Notes: a model not told the origin generated them from the sequence alone. DNA of 64,000 nucleotides from CAITJF01 sp032654645 (GCA_032654645.1 JAULAW010000005.1:682001-746000), one strand, 5' to 3'. Counted from the first letter of the stretch, positions 27,052-35,694 are shown. A program made the numbers and translations.

Positions 27052-27215
27052 ACCACAAGCGAAAACGCCCGAAGAATGCCAGGGCAGGATGCTTGCTGTG
27101 TAAGCCGAACAAAATGAATGGAGCTGGCAACTCGCTCGAACTCGGCCATGCTGGATTCGGAAAGTTGCGCCGCGAAGCTGCCGCACGGGCGGACTTGGCT
27201 GACGCAATGCGCTAG
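27048..27215 (+). CDS. Small basic protein with CLLCKP motif
   Basis: A 55-residue protein that starts inside the stop of the antitoxin gene (ATG 27048-27050, TGA 27049-27051). It begins MNHKRKRPKNARAGCLLCKP and has a charged helical tail. Small proteins starting with Lys/Arg-rich NHKRKRPKNARAGC are, to my recollection, found after similar toxin-antitoxin genes. The function is unknown; the two cysteines suggest metal or nucleic-acid binding (inference). The overlap indicates translational coupling with the antitoxin. Confidence 0.6.
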   Translation: MNHKRKRPKNARAGCLLCKPNKMNGAGNSLELGHAGFGKLRREAAARADLADAMR

Positions 27216-27235
27216 GGCTGAACTTTAACTTGCAC

Positions 27236-27440
27236 CTACTCATATCCGCGCACGTCTCGGTAAACAGTAGTCATTGCAGCATCTTTGTGACCGGCAATCG
27301 CCTGCGCGAATTCTGCCCCATATGACTCTGTGTAGAGGCGAATCGAGAGTGAACGTATTTCGTGGAAGGTCGGCGGGTTTTTGTCGCACCAGTTTCTGAG
27401 CCGCTTCCGGAAATCTTCCAAAAACAGACCAATACGCTCC
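27236..27440 (-). pseudogene. C-terminal remnant of a tyrosine recombinase (integrase)
   Basis: The minus strand encodes NPPTFHEIRSLSIRLYTESY, then AIAGHKDAAMTTVYRD. These are the HxxR box, the GHK segment and the catalytic Tyr of phage-type integrases. The part upstream, including the first catalytic Arg and the DNA-binding domains, is missing. Sequence beyond 27440 belongs to nested palindromic repeats. The fragment cannot be active but shows that an integrase once acted in or near this region. Confidence 0.8.
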
Positions 27441-27442
27441 CC

Positions 27443-27664
27443 GGTGCCAGGGTAAATTTGTTCTCGAAAATCACGTAGGGTGGGCAGACAGGTTTTTCGT
27501 CTGCCCACGCGGTTTGGAATCCGCGTGGGCACAGTGCGTGGTTGTTGCCGACTTGTCGGCTGTACAACCACGGTCTCCCCCTTGCGGGGAAAAACGTGCC
27601 CACCCTACGGTCGTTGATTATTATCGCTAATTTCAGAGAACAAATTTACCCTGTCCCCGGCACA
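27443..27664. repeat. Nested palindromic repeats interrupting the integrase
   Basis: The outer pair, GCCAGGGTAAATTTGTTCTC (27446-27465) and its near complement around 27634-27654, encloses an inner element at 27474-27609. The inner element starts and ends with GTAGGGTGGGCA/TGCCCACCCTAC and contains further arms (GTGGGCAGAC/GTCTGCCCAC; GCCCACGC/GCGTGGGC). A reverse-oriented relative of the inner element lies at 56748-56836. Confidence 0.75.
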
Positions 27665-27692
27665 GCTTGATTGTTCGCGGCAAAAAGCATAG

Positions 27693-27718
27693 AGTAAGGA
27701 ATCCTTACTTTCTATAAT
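27693..27718 (+). promoter_or_regulatory. Promoter and operator of the AbrB/PIN locus
   Basis: AGTAAGG and CCTTACT (27693-27709) are perfect arms around AAT, placed just before TATAAT (27713-27718). GGAGG at 27720-27724 is the ribosome-binding site for the ATG at 27731. The position suits autorepression by the AbrB-type antitoxin. Confidence 0.6.
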
Positions 27719-27730
27719 TGGAGGTTTGCC

Positions 27731-27979
27731 ATGCTTGCCAAAATGACCTCGAAAAATCAGCTTACCCTGCCCAAGAGCGTGACTGCCGCCGTCGGCCCCG
27801 TGGAATACTTCGACGTGGAAGCCCGCAACGGCCAGATCGTGCTCACCCCGGTGCGCATCCAGCGCGGCGACGCCGTGCGCGCAAAGCTGGCCGATCTGGG
27901 CTTGAACGAAAAAGACATTGCCGATGCGGTCGCATGGGCAAGAAAACCTTCTATGACTAAAAGCACGCGCAGGAAATGA
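27731..27979 (+). CDS. AbrB/SpoVT-type antitoxin
   Basis: An 82-residue protein with the swapped-hairpin DNA-binding start MTSKNQLTLPKSV and VEYFDVEARNGQIVLTPV. The helical C-terminal half (VRAKLADLGLNEKDIADAVA) probably contacts the toxin. Its stop overlaps the start of the PIN gene by 4 bp. The pair fits a type II toxin-antitoxin system in which this protein neutralises the PIN RNase and represses the operon. Confidence 0.88.
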   Translation: MLAKMTSKNQLTLPKSVTAAVGPVEYFDVEARNGQIVLTPVRIQRGDAVRAKLADLGLNEKDIADAVAWARKPSMTKSTRRK

Positions 27980-28410
27980 TCCGCTCCACGCACCCGCCGC
28001 GCGTGGTCATTGATACCAATCTGGTGTTGTCGGCGCTGGTGTTTGCCCAGGGGCGGCTGACGCCGCTGCGCCACGCATGGCAAGGCGCGCAGTGCCAGCC
28101 GCTGGTGTCAAGCGTCACCGCCGCCGAGCTTTTGCGCGTGCTCGCGTACCCGAAATTCAAACTCACTGCCGCCGATCAACAGGAACTTCTGGCCGACTAT
28201 CTGCCTTACTGCACCACGGTGCGTATGCCCGCCAGGTTGCCTGCCACTCCCGCCTGCCGCGACCCGTCCGATCTGCCTTTTCTGCAACTCGCCATCGCGG
28301 GCAAGGCGGAATACCTTGTTACCGGCGACCAGGGTTTGTTGGGCCTTGGCGGAAAGCTTGCCTGTCCCATCATTACCGCCGATCAGTTCATGAAAGCGCT
28401 GAACCTGTGA
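27976..28410 (+). CDS. PIN-domain toxin (COG1569-like RNase)
   Basis: A 144-residue protein. The PIN acidic residues are seen in VVIDTNLVLSAL (Asp near residue 12), ELLRVL (Glu near 51), DPSDLPFLQLA (Asp near 100) and LVTGDQGLL (Asp near 118). PIN toxins are Mg-dependent RNases that cut tRNA, rRNA or mRNA; the target here is unknown. It is translationally coupled to the AbrB-type antitoxin and both frames are intact. Confidence 0.88.
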   Translation: MIRSTHPPRVVIDTNLVLSALVFAQGRLTPLRHAWQGAQCQPLVSSVTAAELLRVLAYPKFKLTAADQQELLADYLPYCTTVRMPARLPATPACRDPSDLPFLQLAIAGKAEYLVTGDQGLLGLGGKLACPIITADQFMKALNL

Positions 28411-28605
28411 CCTGACACCCGCCGTTCCGGAGGGCTCGGTCAGGTTTGACCGTTCCGGCGGCCATCAAAGAGCAACATTAAAATTCAGCAGCATCATTCC
28501 CTATAAGCCCCCGGCTTTGCCTGATGTGATTTAATCTCAGTGCGACATATTGTGACGTGAGCTGGTTCTATTATTCAGCATCGCATATTTCCCTTCGACG
28601 ATGCC

Positions 28606-29874
28606 ATGCCAACCGAATCACCCGCAATCGAAAACCCCACATGCGGGGCCGATTGTTTCAACCCGAGGATAGCTTTCATGGCGGCGATGCATAAGCTGCA
28701 AGCAGCCGGCAAGCGCCCATTAACGGCTAAAGACAGCAATGCGTTGCTTCGCATGGCCGGCTTCAGTCAGAACGGGCGTAACCGGATAACTCAATTAAGC
28801 GGCGAGGAATTGGGCGCGCTATGCGAGAGCTGCCCGAAAGATGATGAGTTGTGGGCTCCTTACTTGAGCGAAATCCAGGCGCTGTTAAGGAAAATGGTGG
28901 AAATTCGGAGCAGGTTTGATGCTTGCTTTGGGCGCCCTTATGTCACGGCGGAATTAGCCAGCGCTGTCGGCAAGCTGACCCGCCTCCGATACCTCAGCGA
29001 AAAAGGGTTTTCATTTGTGCAAGATTCAAAAATGCGGGATTTGCTGAAGCATGATGGCTGGCGCAAATCGGTTTCCAGATTATCCGGCATAGGGCAACGG
29101 GGCGAGGAGCGGACTGGCAGATCAATCCCCGTCGAATCGGCCATGCGGTTAATGGAGCTCTACCGTGACGAATTGCTTGCGCCTCCGCGCATGAGAAGCA
29201 GGCAAAATTTTAATGAGTTTGATTTGGACATGATTGAAACCTGGGGTTACGGCTGGATGGATGATGGGGGAAAAGAGCTTTTGGAGGGCATACGGGATGT
29301 ACCCGCAGTAGCCTATTACGATGAGCTGCCCCACTTTGATAATGTGCTGGATTGGTTTTCTTATACAAAGCCGGTGTTCGATGGTAACCAGATCGGGCAA
29401 GGGTGGGCGTATCTGGAAAAATCTGGCGAGGCATGGCATCAGCGTAGTGAGTCATGGCGCTACTATGAAGGCTTGATTTCCGAATATCCGGAGTGGAATT
29501 GCGCAGTCGCGGATAGTCAGGAAGCGTGGCTTGCCGGTTTGCCGCCAGACCACCCATACAAGCTTGTTCCTTTGGTTACGCCGCAGCAGTTGCTGGATGA
29601 ATCAAAGGTAATGGAACACTGCGTGATTACTTATATTGACGACTGCGCGGGCGGATATAGCCGAATTTTCTCGGTTCTCGATGCCGCCAACGATCAGCGC
29701 ATTGCCACGGCAGAGTTGTCTGTGCGCTCCGGCTCATGGGAACTGGTGCAGTTGAAGGGAAAGAATAATCGAGAGCTGATACATCGAACTCAAATTCTAG
29801 GCGAGCCGTTAACCGTTATCATGGATGCCTTGGTAAAGTGGTATAACGCGGAACGCAAGGGGAAGCTAGTGTAA
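28606..29874 (+). CDS. PcfJ-like protein
   Basis: A 422-residue protein from the first ATG. The C-terminal third (about 320-400) reads LVPLVTPQQLLDESKVMEHC, then AGGYSRIFSVLDAANDQRIA and SWELVQLKGKNN. This matches the PcfJ-like domain known from conjugative plasmids and mobile elements. The N-terminal two thirds are helical and not recognised. No enzyme motif is clear; the conserved His-Cys pair (EHCV) could be functional. The PLD-type nuclease gene follows 54 bp downstream on the same strand, so the two may be one operon. Confidence 0.65.
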   Translation: MPTESPAIENPTCGADCFNPRIAFMAAMHKLQAAGKRPLTAKDSNALLRMAGFSQNGRNRITQLSGEELGALCESCPKDDELWAPYLSEIQALLRKMVEIRSRFDACFGRPYVTAELASAVGKLTRLRYLSEKGFSFVQDSKMRDLLKHDGWRKSVSRLSGIGQRGEERTGRSIPVESAMRLMELYRDELLAPPRMRSRQNFNEFDLDMIETWGYGWMDDGGKELLEGIRDVPAVAYYDELPHFDNVLDWFSYTKPVFDGNQIGQGWAYLEKSGEAWHQRSESWRYYEGLISEYPEWNCAVADSQEAWLAGLPPDHPYKLVPLVTPQQLLDESKVMEHCVITYIDDCAGGYSRIFSVLDAANDQRIATAELSVRSGSWELVQLKGKNNRELIHRTQILGEPLTVIMDALVKWYNAERKGKLV

Positions 29875-29928
29875 ATTTTGAACGCCGATGTTTGTGCATA
29901 ACGTTTTGGCATTTTAAGGGGACTTTAA

Positions 29929-31347
29929 ATGGAATTGCATTCTACTTTGTTAGCCCAGGAGTATTCCTCCGAATGGGAAAATGAACTGACATTAGCCGAT
30001 TTGTTTCCTGAAAACGGGGCGGTTCGAGATGTAACAATAATATCAGCCTATACCGACCTTGATATGCTGAAAATTATTTGTAAGCGGTCATTTAAGCAAT
30101 CTGACAAGCGTACTGGCGTACGCATCAGAATATTCTTGGACCGGCTCGCCAGCACCTATGAAAATGACAAGGTAATAAAAGAGCACATGGATTCATTAGG
30201 GAGAAAATTACAGCAAAAGGGGGCAAAAGGTAGTGGCATCTGGCTTGTTAAGATCGGTTCACTATTTCACGCCAAAGCGGTAGTTATCGAGACAAACACA
30301 AATATTGCTTGTATGGTCGGTTCATTAAACATGACCAAAAAAGCGTTTGCACGAAATGAAGAATTGGTTTTACTTGGACAATCCGAGGCCAGCAGTAGGG
30401 AATCCGCTACTCGGATTGCCAAGTGGATTTCAGGTGAGTATTGTGAGGGTTTGCAGGCTAAATCTATACAAGTGCCGTTCATCAAGGAAAAGATCGATCA
30501 GGACTCGCTTCAAAGTTTAATGCTCTCTGGTCTGATGTTCCATGAGGTAAAGGAAGCGGATCCTTTCCGGTTCAATATTAGACTTCCAGAAAAATTTCTT
30601 GAGATCAAACAGACCATTCATCCTTTGATGAAGGCTGAATTAAAGGATTCTATTTCTCTCGAAGCTATCATAACGGGAGAGGAGAATGATGATGGACTTG
30701 GGCACGTTTTGCCGAAGATTGGTGAAGATGGAAGCCGCGAAAGCTGGAAGAAATATTGCCTAGATACATGCTATGGATACTGGTGTCCTGACTTATTACG
30801 GGATAAGGCTGAGCAAGCGATCAATTCCAAGAGAGAATCACGCAAACCTAAATACGAGGGCAAAGATGGACTCTTCTCGGTTATCAATAGTCGTCGGGAA
30901 GATATTACGATGTGCTTTCAAAAGATTCTTACCCGCTTAAATAACCAAATAGTCTCGGAAACCTTCTCTGATCCTGATTGGGATGTGAAAAACGTACTCA
31001 CTCGATGGAAGGATTGGTACGGGCGCTTGGAGAAAAAACTCAAGAATGAGGAAATCTGCGCCAGGATCATCTTGGGCGTCAGTTCTGCACCCGTGCCGAA
31101 TGTTTGGAGTGACCCTATCACATCCAGCGAATTTGAAAGCTCATTTGTAGAGAGCCTTCAATTTGCATTTGCGAAAGGGGAGGTCACGAAATTCAGAAAG
31201 GTCGTCATCACACTAAGGAAGGTTTATCAATTAGATTCACAAATCATGCGGGACGGTGACGAAACCAAAATTTTGCAGCACCTAGAAGATCGCATTAATC
31301 AGTCATCGAAGGACGAAGGTATAGAGGATTGGGATGATGCTGACTGA
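29929..31347 (+). CDS. Phospholipase-D-like (HKD) nuclease-type protein
   Basis: A 472-residue protein with an AAGGGG ribosome-binding site. A single HxK motif, SLFHAKAVVIETN, is followed by CMVGSLNMTKKAFARNEEL, as in PLD-family nucleases that need two copies and therefore dimerise. Residues about 180-472 have no domain I recognise. The gene is clearly more AT-rich than smc or pnp, which suggests horizontal transfer. A nuclease next to a PcfJ-like gene inside an island is compatible with a defence or mobile-element function, which is not proven. Confidence 0.75.
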   Translation: MELHSTLLAQEYSSEWENELTLADLFPENGAVRDVTIISAYTDLDMLKIICKRSFKQSDKRTGVRIRIFLDRLASTYENDKVIKEHMDSLGRKLQQKGAKGSGIWLVKIGSLFHAKAVVIETNTNIACMVGSLNMTKKAFARNEELVLLGQSEASSRESATRIAKWISGEYCEGLQAKSIQVPFIKEKIDQDSLQSLMLSGLMFHEVKEADPFRFNIRLPEKFLEIKQTIHPLMKAELKDSISLEAIITGEENDDGLGHVLPKIGEDGSRESWKKYCLDTCYGYWCPDLLRDKAEQAINSKRESRKPKYEGKDGLFSVINSRREDITMCFQKILTRLNNQIVSETFSDPDWDVKNVLTRWKDWYGRLEKKLKNEEICARIILGVSSAPVPNVWSDPITSSEFESSFVESLQFAFAKGEVTKFRKVVITLRKVYQLDSQIMRDGDETKILQHLEDRINQSSKDEGIEDWDDAD

Positions 31348-31455
31348 TTAAGGAGAAATGGGGATAGTGATTGGCACGTATTTCATTAATTTTTGAACTG
31401 GCGGTAATTTAGATGAAGAAAAGCCAAGTGATGATCGATTCAGGGGGCGCAACCT

Positions 31456-31896
31456 TCATTTCTTTGAGCCAGGTAGGCCGCCTTGGTATGGTAATCCCTT
31501 CAATTTAGGCGCAGCTTCATCAAATAATGAAGAATAAGTATTTGATGTATGTGGTCGATTATATTCCTGTAAAGTCCTGTCCTCGATATTTTTCATCAAT
31601 TGAGCGTTCACTTGGCAAAGTTTTAAGTTCTCAGCCTTTTGCAGTTCAATTTCTGACGCCAATTTTTCACGCTCAGTGTTAATGTTGCTGAGTAGCGACT
31701 TTATATGGCGTGGTAGCAATAGAATTCGACGCTCGCGTCGTTTGCTATCCTTAGATTCGCAGAAAGCTATGGAGTGGAAATCCAAGTTTTTTAGGTAATC
31801 GAGTCCTCGCGAGAGAGTGGATTGAATTTTCTCTCTCTTGAAGTCGTCACGAAATACTTGTTCAACAATTCTTTCTTTCTTCTTTGCCATTGCCAA
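31456..31896 (-). CDS. Hypothetical coiled-coil protein
   Basis: A 146-residue basic protein. A Lys/Arg-rich N-terminus (MAMAKKKERIVEQVFRDDFK) precedes a helical coiled coil (about 80-110, with a heptad-like INTEREKLASEIELQKAENL) and a Pro/Gly-rich tail. No family is recognised. It is AT-rich, like the PLD-type gene, and convergent with it. A plasmid- or phage-type regulator is possible, but nothing in the sequence decides it. Confidence 0.6.
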   Translation of the reverse strand: MAMAKKKERIVEQVFRDDFKREKIQSTLSRGLDYLKNLDFHSIAFCESKDSKRRERRILLLPRHIKSLLSNINTEREKLASEIELQKAENLKLCQVNAQLMKNIEDRTLQEYNRPHTSNTYSSLFDEAAPKLKGLPYQGGLPGSKK

Positions 31897-32129
31897 CCCT
31901 TTCTGAGATCAACAGTTCAATTTTTCCAGATTTGCACATATCCCATACCCCCGGGAATTTTAAGATGGCGCATCGCGCTCCGAATTCTGGCGGCTCGTGT
32001 TACGCTTTTCAAATTGTAGCAGCATCTTCGCGTTGTTCTGGTTTGATTGATCGCGTCCTATTCTGACGCGCCAGCCCGATATACTTCCAACCGTTGCAAT
32101 CGGCAACTTTCCATATAGGAGCGGCGGTT

Positions 32130-32615
32130 ATGAAGGTCACATTATCCATTGATTCCGGGCAATCCATCGAGATTGCGCATTCGGATTTGGCGCTGATCAT
32201 CGGTTGCTTGAACGATGACAGGCGTTACGGGGTTTTCTGCGCCCCGTTGTTCGACCACCCTGACGGCGAGGTTCGCAGCGCGGTGGCAGGCAAGAGATTC
32301 TTGCCGTTTGACGAGCTGGAGTGCCTGTCGCGCGACTCGAGCATTGAAGTGGTGCAGCAGGTCGCCAGTAACAGGCGCGCGTTAAAGATGTTCGAAGCGC
32401 CATTATGGCTGAAGATGATCAGCCGCGATGTCAGCGTGGCCGCCGAAATCGCGGGCAACCTGGCCAGGATACGCGAAAGCGCGCGCGGAGATGTCATTGA
32501 TGCACTGTTGCATCACGCCGACCCCAGGGTGTCTGAAATTTCTAAAAACTTTGTGGTTGAAGGCGAGGAGGATGCATGGGAGGATGATCCCGTCGTCGGG
32601 GATGATCCAGAATAG
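32130..32615 (+). CDS. Hypothetical HEAT-like repeat protein
   Basis: A 161-residue product from the ATG at 32130, which has AGGAGC 8 bases upstream; a longer frame starts at 32094. Two or three helical repeats look HEAT-like (DHPDGEVRSAVAGKRFLPFD, SSIEVVQQVASNRRALKMF, DVSVAAEIAGNLARI). The C-terminus is very acidic (EGEEDAWEDDPVVGDDPE). Such repeats usually mediate protein binding. It stands alone between the AT-rich genes and the DUF2779 gene. Confidence 0.65.
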   Translation: MKVTLSIDSGQSIEIAHSDLALIIGCLNDDRRYGVFCAPLFDHPDGEVRSAVAGKRFLPFDELECLSRDSSIEVVQQVASNRRALKMFEAPLWLKMISRDVSVAAEIAGNLARIRESARGDVIDALLHHADPRVSEISKNFVVEGEEDAWEDDPVVGDDPE

Positions 32616-32675
32616 GTTTGGAGGTGCCGGGTTATAAACCTGAAAACTTCAGTTGGAAGCGAACCTTCCAAGCGC

Positions 32676-32786
32676 AGCCCCTCACCCCCAGCCCCTCTCC
32701 CCGCCAGCGGGGAGAGGGTGGCCGCAGGCCGGGTGAGGGGTAGGTATGGCGAGCTTCATAATCAGGGGTGGCGTTTGCCATGCCTT
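32676..32786. repeat. Palindromic C/T-rich repeat
   Basis: CCCCTCACCC and GGGTGAGGGG (about 32678-32740) enclose CTCTCCCCGCC/GGGGAGAG. The right part, ATGGCGAGCTTCATAATCAG and onward to TGCCATGCC, is closely similar to the right part of the repeat at 60048-60172. No gene is present between 32616 and 32894. Confidence 0.7.
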
Positions 32787-32894
32787 AAGATAAAAGGCTG
32801 CGGCGGGCGCATTGCCGGGCTCCAATGCATTGCGCCCCGTTCTGCCGGAGCAATCTGCTGCGTTTCTGCTGTTTACTGATAAAGGGGGTAGATC

Positions 32895-34406
32895 ATGGCT
32901 GGTCACGGACTTTCAAAATCTCGCATCACGGCATGGCGCCAATGCCCGAAACGCCTGTGGCTGCAAATTCACCGGCCCGAATTGCTGGAAGAGGCCGATG
33001 GAGTAAAGCAGGCCTATCGAATCGGCAATGAGGTCGGCGAGATTGCGCAACGGCTTTGCCCCGATGGCATTTTGATAGAAGATCAGGACAATCTCGCTGC
33101 CGCTCTCACGGCGACCAGATCCGCATTGGCTGCCTATCCGGATCGCCCGTTGTTCGAGGCAACATTCCAGCACAAGGGTTTGCTGGTGCGCTCAGATGTG
33201 TTGCTGCCGACCCGCAGAGGCTACCGCATGACGGAGGTGAAATCCAGCTTCAGTGTAAAGCCATACCATGTCGAGGATTGCGCCATGCAGGCCTGGGTGC
33301 TGAAACAGAACGGCATCCGGCTCGCGACGGTTGAGCTGGCGCATATTGACAAGTCATTTGTGTACCGGGGTGACGGGAATTATCACGGCCTGCTCCATTC
33401 GGTTCGGCTGGATGCGGAGATCAAGGAATTGCTGGGGCAGGTGCCAGAATGGGTCAGCGGCGCGCGCTCGACATTGGCGGGGGATGAGCCCGGCATCGAA
33501 CCCGGATCGCAGTGCGATATTCCTTTCTCATGCCCGTTCAAGGCTTATTGCACGCGAGACATGGTGCTGCCGGAGGAGCCGGAATACCCGCTGGAGGTGC
33601 TTGCTGGTATAAGCGCAAAGAAGAAAGACGAATTGCGACAACTGGGGTGCCACGATGCCAGGCAGGTTCCTGCGCATTACCTGAACAAAAAGCAATTGAT
33701 GATTCAACGGGCAAGCAAAACCGGCAAGCCGTCACTCGACAAGCGCGCCGCCGCGCAGGAAATGGCTGCGCTGCCTTATCCGCGCTATTACCTGGACTTC
33801 GAGACGGTTTCACCGATTATTCCCCGCTGGGATGGAACCAGTCCATCTTCCCCGCATGTTCCATTCCAGTGGTCTTGCCATATCGAGGATGCGCCGGGGG
33901 TGCTCCGCCATGAGATGTTCCTGGATGTGAGCGGCGATGATCCGCGCCGGGATTGTGCTGAATCGCTAATCAAGGCGCTGGGAAATAAAGGGCCAGTGCT
34001 GGTCTATTGGGCATCTTTTGAGAAAGGTTGTATCTCCGGATTGGCCCAAAGGTTTGCCGATCTGAAACCGGTATTGCTCGACATCAATGAGCGCATCGTG
34101 GATTTATTGCCCATGGCGCGCAGGCACTATTATCATCCGGCGATGCAAGGCTCCTGGTCTCTCAAGGCGGTTTTGCCGGCGATTGCGCCAGAGCTCGGGT
34201 ATGACCAGATGGAAGTGGGGGATGGAATGCAGGCGCAATATGCCTATAGCGAGATTGTGGCGCCCGACACTGAGGATGATCGCAGGCGGGAATTGACGCA
34301 AGGGTTACGCGAATATTGCAAGCTGGACACGATGGCCATGGTTCGGCTGGCGTGGCTTTTTGAGGGGCGCAGAGCCGCCAGGGGGAACAAGTATGCCGCG
34401 CAATGA
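32895..34406 (+). CDS. DUF2779 protein: Cas4/RecB-like nuclease plus DnaQ-like exonuclease
   Basis: A 503-residue protein with GGGGG upstream of the ATG. The N-terminal half looks like a PD-(D/E)XK nuclease of the Cas4/AddB type: LSKSRITAWRQCPKRLWL with one Cys, VRSDVLLP, TEVKSS, then CDIPFSCPFKAYC with three Cys that could complete an Fe-S cluster. The C-terminal half (about 295-490) is the DUF2779 region, resembling DEDD exonucleases: YYLDFETV, VYWASFEKG and REYCKLDTMAMV. The end overlaps the WYL regulator by 14 bp. Roles in DNA end processing or phage defence are plausible but inferred. Confidence 0.8.
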   Translation: MAGHGLSKSRITAWRQCPKRLWLQIHRPELLEEADGVKQAYRIGNEVGEIAQRLCPDGILIEDQDNLAAALTATRSALAAYPDRPLFEATFQHKGLLVRSDVLLPTRRGYRMTEVKSSFSVKPYHVEDCAMQAWVLKQNGIRLATVELAHIDKSFVYRGDGNYHGLLHSVRLDAEIKELLGQVPEWVSGARSTLAGDEPGIEPGSQCDIPFSCPFKAYCTRDMVLPEEPEYPLEVLAGISAKKKDELRQLGCHDARQVPAHYLNKKQLMIQRASKTGKPSLDKRAAAQEMAALPYPRYYLDFETVSPIIPRWDGTSPSSPHVPFQWSCHIEDAPGVLRHEMFLDVSGDDPRRDCAESLIKALGNKGPVLVYWASFEKGCISGLAQRFADLKPVLLDINERIVDLLPMARRHYYHPAMQGSWSLKAVLPAIAPELGYDQMEVGDGMQAQYAYSEIVAPDTEDDRRRELTQGLREYCKLDTMAMVRLAWLFEGRRAARGNKYAAQ

Positions 34407-35412
34407 CAAGCAATCCGTAGTGCTGCGCCTGTTTGAATTATTGAAGCAGCTTCCCTCGCGTGGAGCCGGCAAAACAGCCTCGGAACTGACAGATACATTG
34501 AATGATGCCGGCTACGAGATTACCAAACGACAGGTCGAACGCGACCTGAATGAACTTATGGGAGCGTTTCCGCTGGACAGGAATGACACCAGCATTCCTC
34601 ACGGCTGGAAATGGGCGAAGGGCGCATCAATTGATTTGCCCGCCATGACAATACCCGAGGCATTGTCGCTGCACCTGGTGGAAGACACGATAAAACCGCT
34701 GTTGCCCGTTTCTATGCTGGAAGGGTTGGAACCTCACTTCCAGCACGCAAAAAAACAGTTGGCCGCGTTAAGCAAGGAAAACCGCAAGGCGAAATGGGCA
34801 AGCAAGGTGAGAACGGTGAGCCCGGCTTTGCCATTGCTTCCGCCCGGGATTGACTCTTCTGTTCTGGCAACGGTGCAGGAAGCATTGCTCGCCGATCAAC
34901 AGATTGATGTTGATTATCACGCCATCGCATATGAGGGTGGAAAGAAAAAGCGGTTGCACCCGCTGGCCTTGGTCATTCGCGGCGCGGTGACTTATTTGAT
35001 TGCAAGCACATCCGATAATGATGCGGCTCATTTGTATGCCCTGCATCGTATTCGCAAAGCCACATGCACTCACGAAGCGGTAAAGCGACCGGCTGATTTT
35101 GATCTGGACGAATATATCCAGGCGGGCGGATTGCATTTCGGAAACGGCAAAACGATACGCCTGAATGCAAAGATTTCGCAATTTCTCGCGCGCATTCTCG
35201 AAGAGACACCGCTGGCAGAAGACCAGAAATTAAAAACCGAAGGCGATCAAGTAAAACTGACGGCCACCGTTGTTGCTACCGGGCAATTAACCTGGTGGAT
35301 CATGTCGTATGGCGACAACATCGAGGTGACTGCCCCGGTTGCGCTGCGGAGGGAGATCGGCAGAGCGTTGGCTGCTGCGGCAGCGCAATATGCGACGAAA
35401 TCGCAAAAATAA
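34393..35412 (+). CDS. WYL-domain transcriptional regulator
   Basis: A 339-residue protein from the ATG at 34393, which lies inside the end of the DUF2779 gene. An N-terminal winged helix (LRLFELLKQLPS, then DTLNDAGYEITKRQVERDLN) is followed by a WYL domain (IDVDYHAIAYEGGKKKRLHP and VTYLIASTSDNDAAHLYALH) and a C-terminal extension. Regulators of this layout (BrxR, CapW) repress phage-defence operons and sense nucleic acids or nucleotides. The translational overlap suggests that it controls, or works with, the DUF2779 nuclease. Confidence 0.85.
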   Translation: MPRNDKQSVVLRLFELLKQLPSRGAGKTASELTDTLNDAGYEITKRQVERDLNELMGAFPLDRNDTSIPHGWKWAKGASIDLPAMTIPEALSLHLVEDTIKPLLPVSMLEGLEPHFQHAKKQLAALSKENRKAKWASKVRTVSPALPLLPPGIDSSVLATVQEALLADQQIDVDYHAIAYEGGKKKRLHPLALVIRGAVTYLIASTSDNDAAHLYALHRIRKATCTHEAVKRPADFDLDEYIQAGGLHFGNGKTIRLNAKISQFLARILEETPLAEDQKLKTEGDQVKLTATVVATGQLTWWIMSYGDNIEVTAPVALRREIGRALAAAAAQYATKSQK

Positions 35413-35445
35413 ACCACACCCGCTGCAAGCGGAGGGGTATTGGGG

Positions 35446-35521
35446 CAGGGTATTCTTCGGCTGGCGTCCGGCGCGCAAGGCTTCTTTGCTCAGGCCGATA
35501 GAGGCGCTGCGTTTTCGGTAA
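35446..35521 (+). pseudogene. Detached 3' end of a MacB-type permease gene
   Basis: The plus strand encodes GRVFFGWRPARKASLLRPIE and ALRFR-stop. This is the C-terminus of a MacB permease and nearly the same as that of the intact gene ending at 26189. The nucleotide match is about 75% over some 70 bp, and most differences are at third codon positions. Upstream sequence does not match macB. It is either an att-type copy left by island integration or the tail of a lost paralogue. Confidence 0.75.
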
Positions 35522-35694
35522 GCAGCGCGCTTCATTTTGATTAGATAGTTTTGTGCGAATCAAAGCCGCGCCCTTTGGTATACTGCCTTCCTTTCCTAAA
35601 CCCCAAAATATGGAAAGCCCATTAGCACGCGATCCTTGCTGATGAAAGGGTGCATAGGAATTATTTATAATTATTCAGATTGAGGAACAAACCT

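Larger units (their letters stand above)
26190..35521. mobile_element. Candidate genomic island bounded by macB 3'-end copies
   Basis: The stretch begins directly after the macB permease stop and ends in a second, diverged copy of that gene's 3' end. It contains two toxin-antitoxin loci, an integrase remnant, nuclease-type genes and a WYL regulator, with genes of differing base composition. Integrases often target gene 3' ends and leave such copies. The boundaries are inferred: the two copies are about 75% identical over some 70 bp, less than for a recent att duplication. Confidence 0.5.
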
